Made by a program: the position numbers and the translations under genes. Shown here one piece after another: positions 55,454 through 64,000 of a stretch of 64,000 nucleotides of DNA; position 1 is the first letter of the stretch; every line of letters starts with the position of its first letter. Source of the stretch: Oreohelix idahoensis (taxonomy: Eukaryota; Mollusca; Gastropoda; Stylommatophora; Oreohelicidae); the NCBI GenBank assembly GCA_024509875.1, contig JAMPIV010014141.1:186001-250000 (forward strand). The letters run 5' to 3'. Under the pieces are notes generated by a model. That model made no database searches. It saw only the letters and a program-made list of their open reading frames with translations, and had not been told where the DNA came from.

Positions 55454-56785
55454 CGAGGGAAGGTCAAAAAGTAATGCCTTCTATTTTTTTATGTATGTAA
55501 ATACTGCATCGGTGTGCAATTTGTAAATTTAGCATTATTCCTCAAACACTCGTCTGCACTGTATAGCATTACCAACCTGTTTCATTAACAGGTGGCACCA
55601 CTGTAACAGTTTAAAAATGGCTGCCAAAGACGTTCGGTTAAAACAACTTTATGTCATAGAATTCCTCAATGCTGAAGGCGAGACCCCAATTCGCATCCAC
55701 GGACGTTTGAAGAATGTTTATGGAGATTCAACAGTAGATGTTAGCACTGTCCGACGTTGGGTACATCGTTGTGACGAAGCTGAAATAGGTCAATCCTCAA
55801 TGGCTGATGCAAAGCGGACTGGCCGTCCGTCTACCGCAGTGACTCCACACAACATTCAGCGAGTTGATGGCATCATTCGTGGTGACCGACGGGTAACACT
55901 GGATGAACTTTCTTCCATGTTGTCCATTAGTAAAGGCAGTGTCCAGAACATCATTAAAGACCTGGGTTATTCAAAAGTTTGTGCATGGTGGGTACCCAGA
56001 ATGTTGACAGACAGACATAAAGAAACAAGGAAAACCATAGCCATCAACCTGCACCGTTACGAAACTGAAGGAGAAGAGTTTTTATCGAATATTGTGACAA
56101 GTGATGAGACTTGGGTTCATTTTTTTTAACCAGAATCCAAGAGGCAGTCAATGGAATGGCATCACACAACATCGCCGACAAGAAAGAAGTTCAAAAGCTC
56201 ACCATCTGTAGAGAAAGTTATGGCTTCCGTGTTTTGGGATGAGAAGGGTGTGATTCTTCTCAACTTCTTGGAACAGGGAACACGGTGAATGCAGACCGTT
56301 ACATTGAAACTTTAAAGAAGCTTAGAGGTCGTCTTCGGCGACTTTACCCATTAAAAGATCAGAGAACTGCACTACTGTTGCACGATAATGCCACGCCACA
56401 CACCGCTAAACGCACCATTGACGCGATAGCAGAATTTGGCTGGACATTATTACCACATCCCCCTTACAGTTCCGATCTTGCACCTTCTGACTTCCGTTTG
56501 GACCACTGAAAGAAGATCTTCGCGGACATCACTTTGAGGACACCGAGACCCTTAAATGCGCCGTACGCCATTGGTTTAGGAAAAAGGACACACATTTTTA
56601 CCGTGCGGGGATACATGCCCTTGTGAGAAGATAGACAAAAACTGTAACAAATAACGGAGACTACATTGAGAATTAAATTTTTGAAGTTCAGACTTGGGGC
56701 TGCATTTCAATGTGAATTTTATCTGTTTTCTTGCCTATTGAATGAAATTAAAAATTACGAGGCATTACTTTTTTACCGTCCCACG
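55454..56785 (+). mobile_element. Mariner-family DNA transposon (dead)
   Basis: 1332 bp between TA dinucleotides (55452-55453 and 56786-56787). The left end CGAGGGAAGGTCAAAAAGTA and the inverted right end CGTGGGACGGTAAAAAAGTA both run into ATGCCT, giving terminal inverted repeats of about 28 bases. It contains one broken transposase gene. The DNA on each side carries two related copies of an A-rich repeat. Confidence 0.93.
55617..56673 (+). pseudogene. Mariner transposase, DD34D, broken
   Basis: Starts MAAKDVRLKQLYVIEFLNAE. A helix-turn-helix region (about 1-110, with VRRWVHRCDEAEIGQ and ISKGSVQNIIKDLGY) is followed by the catalytic domain: TSDETWVHFF (first Asp), LLHDNATPHTAKR (second Asp) and SSDLAPSDF (third Asp), with 34 residues between the last two. 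Lesions: a stop at 56127-56129 in a T-run, a shift near 56280, a one-base loss near 56500, and Trp to stop near 56629 at RRW. The enzyme cut and pasted the element at TA sites; this copy cannot. Confidence 0.92.
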
Positions 56786-56787
56786 TA

Positions 56788-57274
56788 AAATGACAAATAC
56801 TAATATAAATTAAAACCAGCAACTGCAAAAGACAATAGTTATTTAAATTTAATACAAAATTAGTAAAAAAAATGACACTAAATACCCCATTTATAACCAA
56901 TTTTCAGGTTGAACTGGGTAGACCAAGATGGAACGAGAAGAGGCACTAATGATCAGCTGTTAAGTGCCCGCTCTCCACCCATCACCTTCTCAAAACAACA
57001 ACAGCCAATTAGCAGAAATGATAAAACAAAGGAGATTTACAGAGTGCCAACGTCAAGACGCAAGAGATTTTTATTTTTAAAATAAGAGTGCCAGTGAAAG
57101 TGTGAGTACGCGTGAGTGTTTATGTGTAATTTATACAATGCATTCTCCCTGTATTCCAGTTTGTAAAATGCACATGGTTTTGTAAATTAAAAAAACAAAT
57201 ATCTTGCTTTAGAGTACAAGGAAGTACTGTAAGTGAGTGCGCAAGGGAGTGAAAGTTTTTTTTTAATTTTTTAA
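56788..57274. other. Unassigned DNA, A-rich repeat copy at left
   Basis: ACTAATATAAATTAAAACCAG and GACAATAGTTAT at 56799-56843 repeat the left mariner flank (55384-55425). Nothing else recognised. Confidence 0.55.
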
Positions 57275-57283
57275 TATACATCT

Positions 57284-58061
57284 TTACTTACTTACTTAGT
57301 CGTTCCCCTTCTACCGTGAGGGGTAGAGGTTTGGAAGAGAGAGCGCCATACTATCCTATCGGCTGTCTTCCTCCTGGCCTGGTTCCATTCTAGTCCTCGG
57401 TCCTTCAAAGATTGTCTAATGTTGTCCTCCCAGCGGACTCTGGGATGTCCTGGGGGTCTGGATCCCTGGCTCTTTGTTTCCCATGCTTGTCGTGGTAGCC
57501 AATCTTCTCCCATTCTGCAGACATGGTCAAACCATCTTAGTTGGGACTGTTCTACTTGGGTCTGCAGGGGGTGGGATTTTAGACCTTGACGTATCGTCTG
57601 GTTGCGGACCATGTCTCTTCTTGTTACTTCAACCACCTTCCTCAGATACCTCATTTCTGAGGTTTGGATCTGGCTTTTGTGGGTTGTAGTCATTGCCACG
57701 ACTCGCACCCATATGGTAAGACTGGGACATAGGTGGTGCGCTATACAGCTATCTTCGTTTTCTTACCAACCTCTCTCTTACTGAGGAATCCTCAATTTAT
57801 GGCCTGAAAAAGTCTCCCAGCTGCTGCTTTTCGAGTGGCCAACTCTTCTTTGATGCCTCCCTTTCGGTCTATAACAGCTCCGAGATATTTAAAGTGGTCG
57901 ACCTGCTCCAGGACCTATTCTCCCAGCTTAGTCTAATGTCTTCTTTCTTCTCCTGATATCACCATGGATTTTGTTTTAGAGCTGCTTATGACCATCCCTC
58001 TTTTCTCCAGCTCTTCCTTCCAGATTTGCAAATTGGATTGGAGATGTGCCTCTGATTTTTC
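57284..58061 (-). mobile_element. 5'-truncated LINE 3' end (copy 2)
   Basis: Same segment as 789-1556, with TSEMRYLRKVVEVTRRDMVRN, QLRWFDHVCRMGEDWLPRQA and VRWEDNIRQSLKDRGLEWNQ readable in one frame to 57292, and a (TAAG)n 3' end. A target duplication TATACATCT lies at 57275-57283 and 58062-58070. The 5' end coincides with that of copy 1 at ATCAGAGGCACATCTCC. The upstream part of the RT fragment is frameshifted. Confidence 0.88.
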
Positions 58062-58070
58062 TATACATCT

Positions 58071-58611
58071 GCTCATTGTATTTTCATATTTATGCTCATA
58101 TTCATGCTATTATTAGCAATGTTTCAATGCAAATGTCTTTGTAAATTTCCACTGAATGAGAATAAAGGTATGGAAAAAAAATTGGTTTTAAGTACGCCCT
58201 CTTTTTACGCACTTAAACAATATAGTGTGCTGGGGATTTTTTGAAGAACACAAAAGTGTGCTGTGAAACAAAAAAGGTTGCGCAGCACTGCGCTACAGAA
58301 TTCCAATTGGTTCACGTGTTCGTACAAATTTGGCGAGTGTATGGCACTACTGTGCCGTCAAATTAGAACGTATTTAATTTAGTAACTTGAGATTTCAGGT
58401 TGCGTCTTTTAAATGTGTTCGAAGCCCACCTCTCTTCTCTCCGTTGGTGGATAACTCAAGTCATTGTCTGTGGAATTGCAAATGTGAGATTCGTTCGTAA
58501 TGTTTTACAACACCAAATAGTTTTATATACCTTTATCTGGTGTCCTATGCCTGATGTCACGGCACACTAGGTAGACACCCGCGGCACACCGGATGCGGAG
58601 TAGGCCTACTG
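58071..58611. other. Unassigned DNA, possible DNA-transposon relic
   Basis: No gene. GTGTGCTGTGAAACAAAAAAGG, TTGCGCAGCACTGCGC and a later CGCGGCACACCGG look like the ends of non-autonomous hAT-type elements, but no clean inverted repeats or target duplication were found. Confidence 0.3.
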
Positions 58612-59236
58612 GTTGTGACGTATAATAGAAATATAGCTTACAGTATATGACAGTCTGTCGCGACCTAGTAGCGTTCTATGAGTGCTAACAAATCCATGCA
58701 GTTACAGCCTGCATTTACTCATTTTTAATCCACGCCTCTTTTTCTTGACCATAGACAAACGAGTTTGTTTACAATCTGTCACGACCTGCCAGTCATAACA
58801 GGGAGCGAATCCGGTATGTTTACCAAGTTTCTCACGCGAGCTGATCTGTCAATATTACGATAACGGACAGACCGCACGTGGAAAACACGTGGGAAAACAC
58901 CGGACCTTTGAAGTGAGATGCTCGGGCAAAATATTTTCCCCGAGTGCCTTTGATCTTCATATTCGGGCTAAATCTCGGAAGAAACCCATTACACTGGTTT
59001 AAGTCTCTGTTGTCGAGTAGCAACGCCGACAGAGCGACCGTGAAAAAACCTTTTATCTTGGGAATGTAGATCTTTGATTTCTGCTGTGCACAAGAAGTGT
59101 GAAAATAAACATCATCTAGAGGTCATAATAACACGATGGTATATAAACTGTGTCCTCTTAAAACAGTTATCAGTTGTCGCTCAGAATTTCTCGGATAGTC
59201 TAAACACGTAATCTAGAACCATTGTGGAAGGTGTGT
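58612..59236 (+). repeat. LTR-like repeat, copy 2 (partner 44003-44610)
   Basis: Diverged copy of 44003-44610 with the same start (GTGACGTATAAT), TATATAAACTGTG and ATCAGTTGTCGCTCAGAATTT. Its end (ATTGTGGAAGGTGTG) abuts another LTR-like start at 59237, which looks like an insertion at that point. Confidence 0.5.
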
Positions 59237-59583
59237 GTTATGATTAAAATTCATAACATGTCTGTCGATATCAAAACGGTAGTCGATATCAAAACAGGCA
59301 GTCATATTTGTTTATGACCGGTGACCCTTGGTTACAGGAAGTACGACATGACTTTTGGGTCAAGTAGCAGACGCCGAGGGTTGCCGTCTGCTGAAGTCAG
59401 CGATCTGTCAAACGGTCTCTTCTATGTGTGTTCTTCAAGGCAGGTGGACGTGTGTGTTCAAAGCTCCTGATAATTATTATACTTCACTCTCGATTCCTAC
59501 AATGTTCGACCACTAGCTCATCCATACATCTCCGTGTGATGAGTCTAGTTTAGTGTATGAAAGGAATTATTATTATGGTGAAC
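59237..59583 (+). repeat. LTR-like start, interrupted by LINE
   Basis: Begins TGTTATGATTAAAATTCAT exactly like the LTR at 51984, then diverges, with GGAAGTACGACATGACTT and AGCAGACGCCGAGG..CCGTCTGCTG. Probably the left part of an LTR of a related family; the LINE inserted at 59595 splits it, and AATAAAGTTTATGCC just after the LINE (63644) may be its continuation. Confidence 0.45.
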
Positions 59584-59594
59584 GTGAGTAAATA

Positions 59595-62500
59595 CCCAGG
59601 CTGCTTGCGAATAGTCTACTACTGGGAACATAAACAGATTAGGGATGAGCCCACTCTCCCGTTGAACAGGTGCTAAAGTCGTAGATACTGGGCCAGAAGG
59701 CGCACCGGAAACCACAGTATCACGCAACTCGCTTTTTTTTCTATGGAGAGTACACCGTCAAATAAATCTCGTACTGGTGCTCGCCCTGTGGAGCTCCACC
59801 AGGCAGGTGCAGTGCCGGGCTCTGAGCCTCGACAGAGCCCACCCTCAGCTACTGGAGGACCCTCTAGACCGTTTTGTGGAGTCAGCAGACGGCGGAGGAG
59901 AACTACTGACCAAAACAAAACAGAAAAAGAGAAACCCAGAGTGCCACTTGTCATGATGCACTGGAATGCAGAGGGAGTGAACAGCAAGCAGGCTGGATAC
60001 AGCAAAAAGACAGAGCTGGAAAACATCTTGTATGAGAAGCAAGTCAGTGTTTGCTGTATCCAAGAGACTCACTTGAAAGCAGATCAAACCTTTAAAATAA
60101 GGGGATATCAATGCTTCAGATCCGACAGAAAAGATAGACGAAAAGGAGGAGTACTTACTCTTGTAAGGAATAACATTCCTGCACACGAAAGGAAAACCTT
60201 CATGGATGGAGCAGAATATCAGCTGTTGCAGATAAAGGTAGACAAGATGGAAATAGAACTCCTGAACTATTACTGTCCGAACAACAAACCCCTGAGTCTC
60301 AGCTCTATACAGGTACCAGCCACCAACTTTATAGCAGTTGGAGACTTTAATAGCCACTCCCAGAGCTGGGGCTATAACCATCTGGATCACAGAGGTGAAG
60401 AGGTTGAAACTTGGCAAGATGATCACTCCCTAATCCTAGTCAATAATGCCACAGATACTCCTACCTTCTACTCCAGAGGATGGCACACAACTTCAACACC
60501 AGATCTTGCCTTCTCCACACCAGATATAGCTGGATCTATTAGTAGAGAAGTAGGAGACCAACTAGGGGGAAGCGACCATCGCCCAATCTTTCTTACTGTC
60601 CAGAGTGCAACTCTCAGTACAGGCCCAGCCATTACAAGATGGAACTACAAAAAAGCCAACTGGGGTTTATTCAGGCATCAGGTGAACACGCTGCTGTCTA
60701 CCCTCAAGGTACAGAACAGAGACATTAATGAAGTGGTAAAAGACTTCAACAGATGCATACTACAAGCTGCAAAAGAAACCATTCCCAAAGGATGCCGGCG
60801 TAACTACATACCATACTGGTCCAGCACACTCCAAGAACGTCAGGAAGCTATGGACAGGGCTAGAAAGGACGCAGAGTCTCAGCCTTCACTTGAAACTCAC
60901 AACAAATGGAAAAAGGCTGTAGCAGAGTTTCAGAGAACAAAGCTAGAAGAAAAACGGAAAAGCTGGAGAACTAAAACGGCATCGCTGAACCTTGAGAAAG
61001 ACGGCAGGAAACTTTGGAGATTAGTCAAGTCTCTAAATGAAGAGCGTTCCTCACCTAGGCAGACTATCACATTGGATGAAGGTGGCAAACTTTTCAGAGG
61101 AAAACAAGCTGCAGACTTGTTTGCTAGAAGATACAGTTCAGAAAGCAACTTACCCATTAACATAGATCATCAGAGAGAGATAAGAAAAGAAATACTGGCA
61201 ACCATGGGACAGACAGATACTCCTGCCCCAATGAGGGAACCCATCACACTAGGAGAACTACAGAAGGCTATTTCCAAGCTTAAGTTTCAAAAGTCACCCG
61301 GCCCAGACAAAATCAGCAACGAAATGCTAGTAAATCTGAGCTCAGCAGCAAAGACAAAACTGCTTGAGATATTCAACCACAGCTGGTTGAAAGGAACGGT
61401 ACCCCAAGTATGGAGAGAAGCCATCACAATACCCATACTAAAGAAAGGGAAATGTAAGACCGAGGCTGCAAGTTACCGGCCAATCAGTCTCACAAGCTGT
61501 GTTGGGAAGACTATGGAGCGAATAGTCAACCACAGATTGAAATGGTATTTAGAGTCTGAGCAGATCCTGGTGCCGGAACAAGCTGGATTTAGAGAATGCT
61601 ACAGTATAGAAGACCAAGTTACTTACTTGTCTCAAGCAATAGAAGATGCCTTCCAGGAGAAGAAAAAGGTCCTAACGATCTGGGTCGACTTCAAGCAGGC
61701 CTTTGACAAGGTGTGGAAAGATGGCCTCATTGCAAAACTTAGGAGAAGTGGAATCCAAGGCAACATGATGAAATGGATCCAGTCATACTTGCATAACAGG
61801 AGAACTAGAGTCACTCTTGACGGTCTGCAGAGCAGAAAAGTGTTGCTCCATCAGGGGGTACCTCAAGGAGGAGTAATTTCCCCAACACTCTTCCTTGTTT
61901 ACATCAATGACCTGGTGAAAGATCTCCCTGCAGGAGTTAAAGCTGCCTTATATGCAGATGACCTAGTACTCTGGTGCGCTGATGAAAATGTCACCACAGC
62001 AAATTATAGAATGCAGCGGGCAGCAGACATGCTAGTGTCATGGGCAGAGAAATGGCTTATCACAATAAACACAGACAAAACCTCCACAACACTGTTCTCC
62101 CTCGCCCCCAAGGACAAATCAGCTAACATACACCTAGGGACAACCGTGATCAAGGAAGAAAGCTACCCCACCTATCTTGGGGTGACATTTGACCAAAGGC
62201 TTACATGGAATAAGCATATTGAAAATGCAGAAGGAAAGGCCCGAAGACGACTAGGCATACTCAGAAAATTAGCAGGTACCAACTGGGGAGCAAATGAACG
62301 AAATCTAAAGAAGATTTATAATGGAGTAATAAGACCACACTTAGAGTTTAGCTCAGCAGCATGGTCATCAGCTGCTAACTCACATCTGCAGTCTTTGGAC
62401 AAGGTGCAAAATCAAGCTCTCAGGCTCATTACAGGAGCCATGAAAACTACACCAATAACAGAGATGCAGAAGGTTGCTGGATTACAGACATTGTCCCATA

Positions 62501-63636
62501 GAAGAGACACAAAAACCATGATCCAGATGGAAAAGTACAACAGTATGCCAATGCACCCAATGAAGGCAAGACTAGATGATCTGGCATTGGGACGTCTAAA
62601 GCGTAGCAGCTTTGTGCATCGGGGGAAAAGACTTATAAGACAGCATCAAGAAGACCTATCCATGAAGACAACACCACTGAAGCCCACCCTATACCCTGTA
62701 CCATGGGAGCAGGCCAGCAGTGCCCTCCAAATTAATACATCAGTCAGTGGTCTCACAAGTGGATGTGAGTATAATGATCTGCAAAAACGAACTGCTACAT
62801 TGAGTATGATCCAAGAAAGCTATCCCGATCAATCATGGATACATGCCTATACAGATGGATCAGCAACTAATGCTGTTAGGAATGGAGGTGCCGGTATCTT
62901 TATCTCATATCCTGACAACCACTATGAGACTAGGCACATTCCCACTGGTAAATTCTGTTCCAACTATACAGCTGAGGTTCAAGCTCTAGAGCAAGCTGCA
63001 AATATGATTTATAACACCAACTCTGACTGCCACCAGGTAGTCATCCTCACAGATGCACTGTCTGTCCTGCAAGCTCTCAAGGGTGGTAAACTCCCGCATC
63101 TGAGAAATGAACTAAACAAGGTAGCTGCCAAAAAGAGAACCATACTTCAGTGGGTACCATCTCATTGTGGTGTACCCGGAAATGAAAAGGCAGATAAACT
63201 TGCAAAAAAGGGAGGAGAATGTGAACAAGAAGATAATGAAGTCACATACTTTGAGAAAAAGAGAGCTATCCATACTATCAGAAGAGAACAGAACCAACCC
63301 AAAGACGACTATCACACTCTCGACCGGCAGGGACAGATAACTATTTTTCGACTCAGGACAGGGCATAACAAACTGAATAAACACATGCACAAGCTACGAT
63401 TGTCTGCTTCACCACGGTGCACATGTGGATTAAACGAACAAACTGCTGAGCATGTTCTACAGGACTGTCCTCTGTATGACTAGTTAAGAAAGATATACTG
63501 GCCCAATGACTCAACACTAAACTCAAAGCTATATGGAGTTAAAGAGGAACTTCAAACAACAGTCGAATTCATCATGAGAACTCGTCTGACGGTGTAATCA
63601 TCAAAGATGCGATCGCGAGAAGAAGAAGAAGAAGAA
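59595..63636 (+). mobile_element. Second RNase H-type LINE
   Basis: An 11-base target duplication GTGAGTAAATA (59584-59594 and 63637-63647) bounds a 4042-bp element beginning CCCAGG, with a 148-base 5' region, one long frame and a (GAA)n tail. Same family group as 46926-50985 but strongly diverged at protein level, so a distinct lineage. The first bases can pair CCCAG/CTGGG, but I could not draw the full ribozyme fold seen in the other LINE. Confidence 0.92.
59743..63597 (+). pseudogene. LINE ORF: endonuclease-RT-RNase H, one late stop
   Basis: Starts MESTPSNKSRTGARPVELHQ and runs 1246 codons to a TAG at 63481-63483, then continues in frame for 37 more codons to TAA at 63595-63597; the intact homologue has sense codons there. 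Endonuclease: MMHWNAEGVNS, QETHLK, GDFNSHSQSWG, SDHRP. RT: SYRPISLTS, QAGFRE, VDFKQAFDKVW, GVPQGGVISP, YADDL (near 736). RNase H: YTDGSATNAV, LTDALSVL, HCGVPGNEKAD. The C-terminal CTCG...EHVLQDC motif is still before the stop, so the truncated protein keeps every recognised domain and may not be fully dead. Confidence 0.9.
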
Positions 63637-63647
63637 GTGAGTAAATA

Positions 63648-64000
63648 AAGTTTATGCCAAATCCAATCAAGGACAGCGTTTTAGAGACAGACGATACGGA
63701 AACGTACTCAGGACTGCCTTACTATATTATGCCTATGTGTATGATGGCTTTACTAATGATACCTGAGGAGCATCGTGTCGTACATTAAAATATACTGAAG
63801 CACATTAAAAACGCACCACCTGTATAATCCAGGAACAGAGTGTGAAATGTAAATATAAGTGTTTATAAGTTTACATATTTGGAATCTTTATTCATTTTCC
63901 TATGAATCCATGCTGGTCATTAATTTGTACATTTGATTGTTATGAAATTCATTGCATTCTGTGCAGGCGAGGGAGAAAACCAAAAATGCAACCAATAAAA
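63648..64000. other. Unassigned right flank
   Basis: No gene. AATAAAG at the left may continue the LTR-like sequence split by the LINE. The window ends here. Confidence 0.5.

Overview
The window is eukaryotic, AT-rich, intergenic DNA made almost wholly of transposable elements. I found no host protein-coding gene and no functional RNA gene. The element mix (Ty3/gypsy elements with integrase ahead of reverse transcriptase, tRNA-headed SINEs, RNase H-bearing LINEs, a mariner and a hAT/ZMYM1-like remnant) fits an animal, and most resembles lophotrochozoan, perhaps molluscan, genomes. That placement is an inference; nothing in the window proves it.

Layout. 1-5.1 kb: a decayed minus-strand hAT/ZMYM1-like pseudogene cut by a SINE (250-512) and by a short LINE tail (789-1556), then non-coding DNA. 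5.1-35.4 kb: three related LTR retrotransposons nested one inside another. The outer one (5088-35351, +) was split at its gag/protease junction by the middle one (10592-29487, +), whose 5' LTR was split by the inner one (11007-20532, -). Each has its own 5-bp target duplication: GTGCC (outer, one LTR terminal base mutated), GTCAC (middle) and CTAGT (inner). Putting the middle 5' LTR back together gives 1433 bp, the same length as its 3' LTR. Only the inner element keeps an unbroken Gag-Pol frame (about 1630 codons). All three encode Gag, protease, integrase, RT, RNase H in that order, the Gmr1-like arrangement.

35.4-39.4 kb: microsatellites seeded by short (TTCG)n-tailed repeats, another SINE, and unassigned DNA. 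39.4-52.6 kb: a heavily deleted fourth LTR element with a homologous Gag start, a possible RRM-like domain and a surviving RNase H. Its 3' region holds a solo-LTR-like repeat and a complete LINE (46926-50985) that begins exactly at a candidate HDV-like ribozyme fold. 52.6-64 kb: a dead mariner (55454-56785), a second copy of the short LINE tail (57284-58061), a second copy of the LTR-like repeat, and a second LINE (59595-63636) inserted into another LTR-like sequence and broken by one late stop codon.

Insertion order can be read from the nesting. The LTR-divergence order (outer about 1.6%, middle about 0.8%, inner about 3.5% by eye) contradicts it for the inner element, which is one of the main points to check. 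Other points are conserved leader RNA features (paired hairpins, a three-fold 16-base repeat, a splice-acceptor-like site before gag) shared between the nested families.
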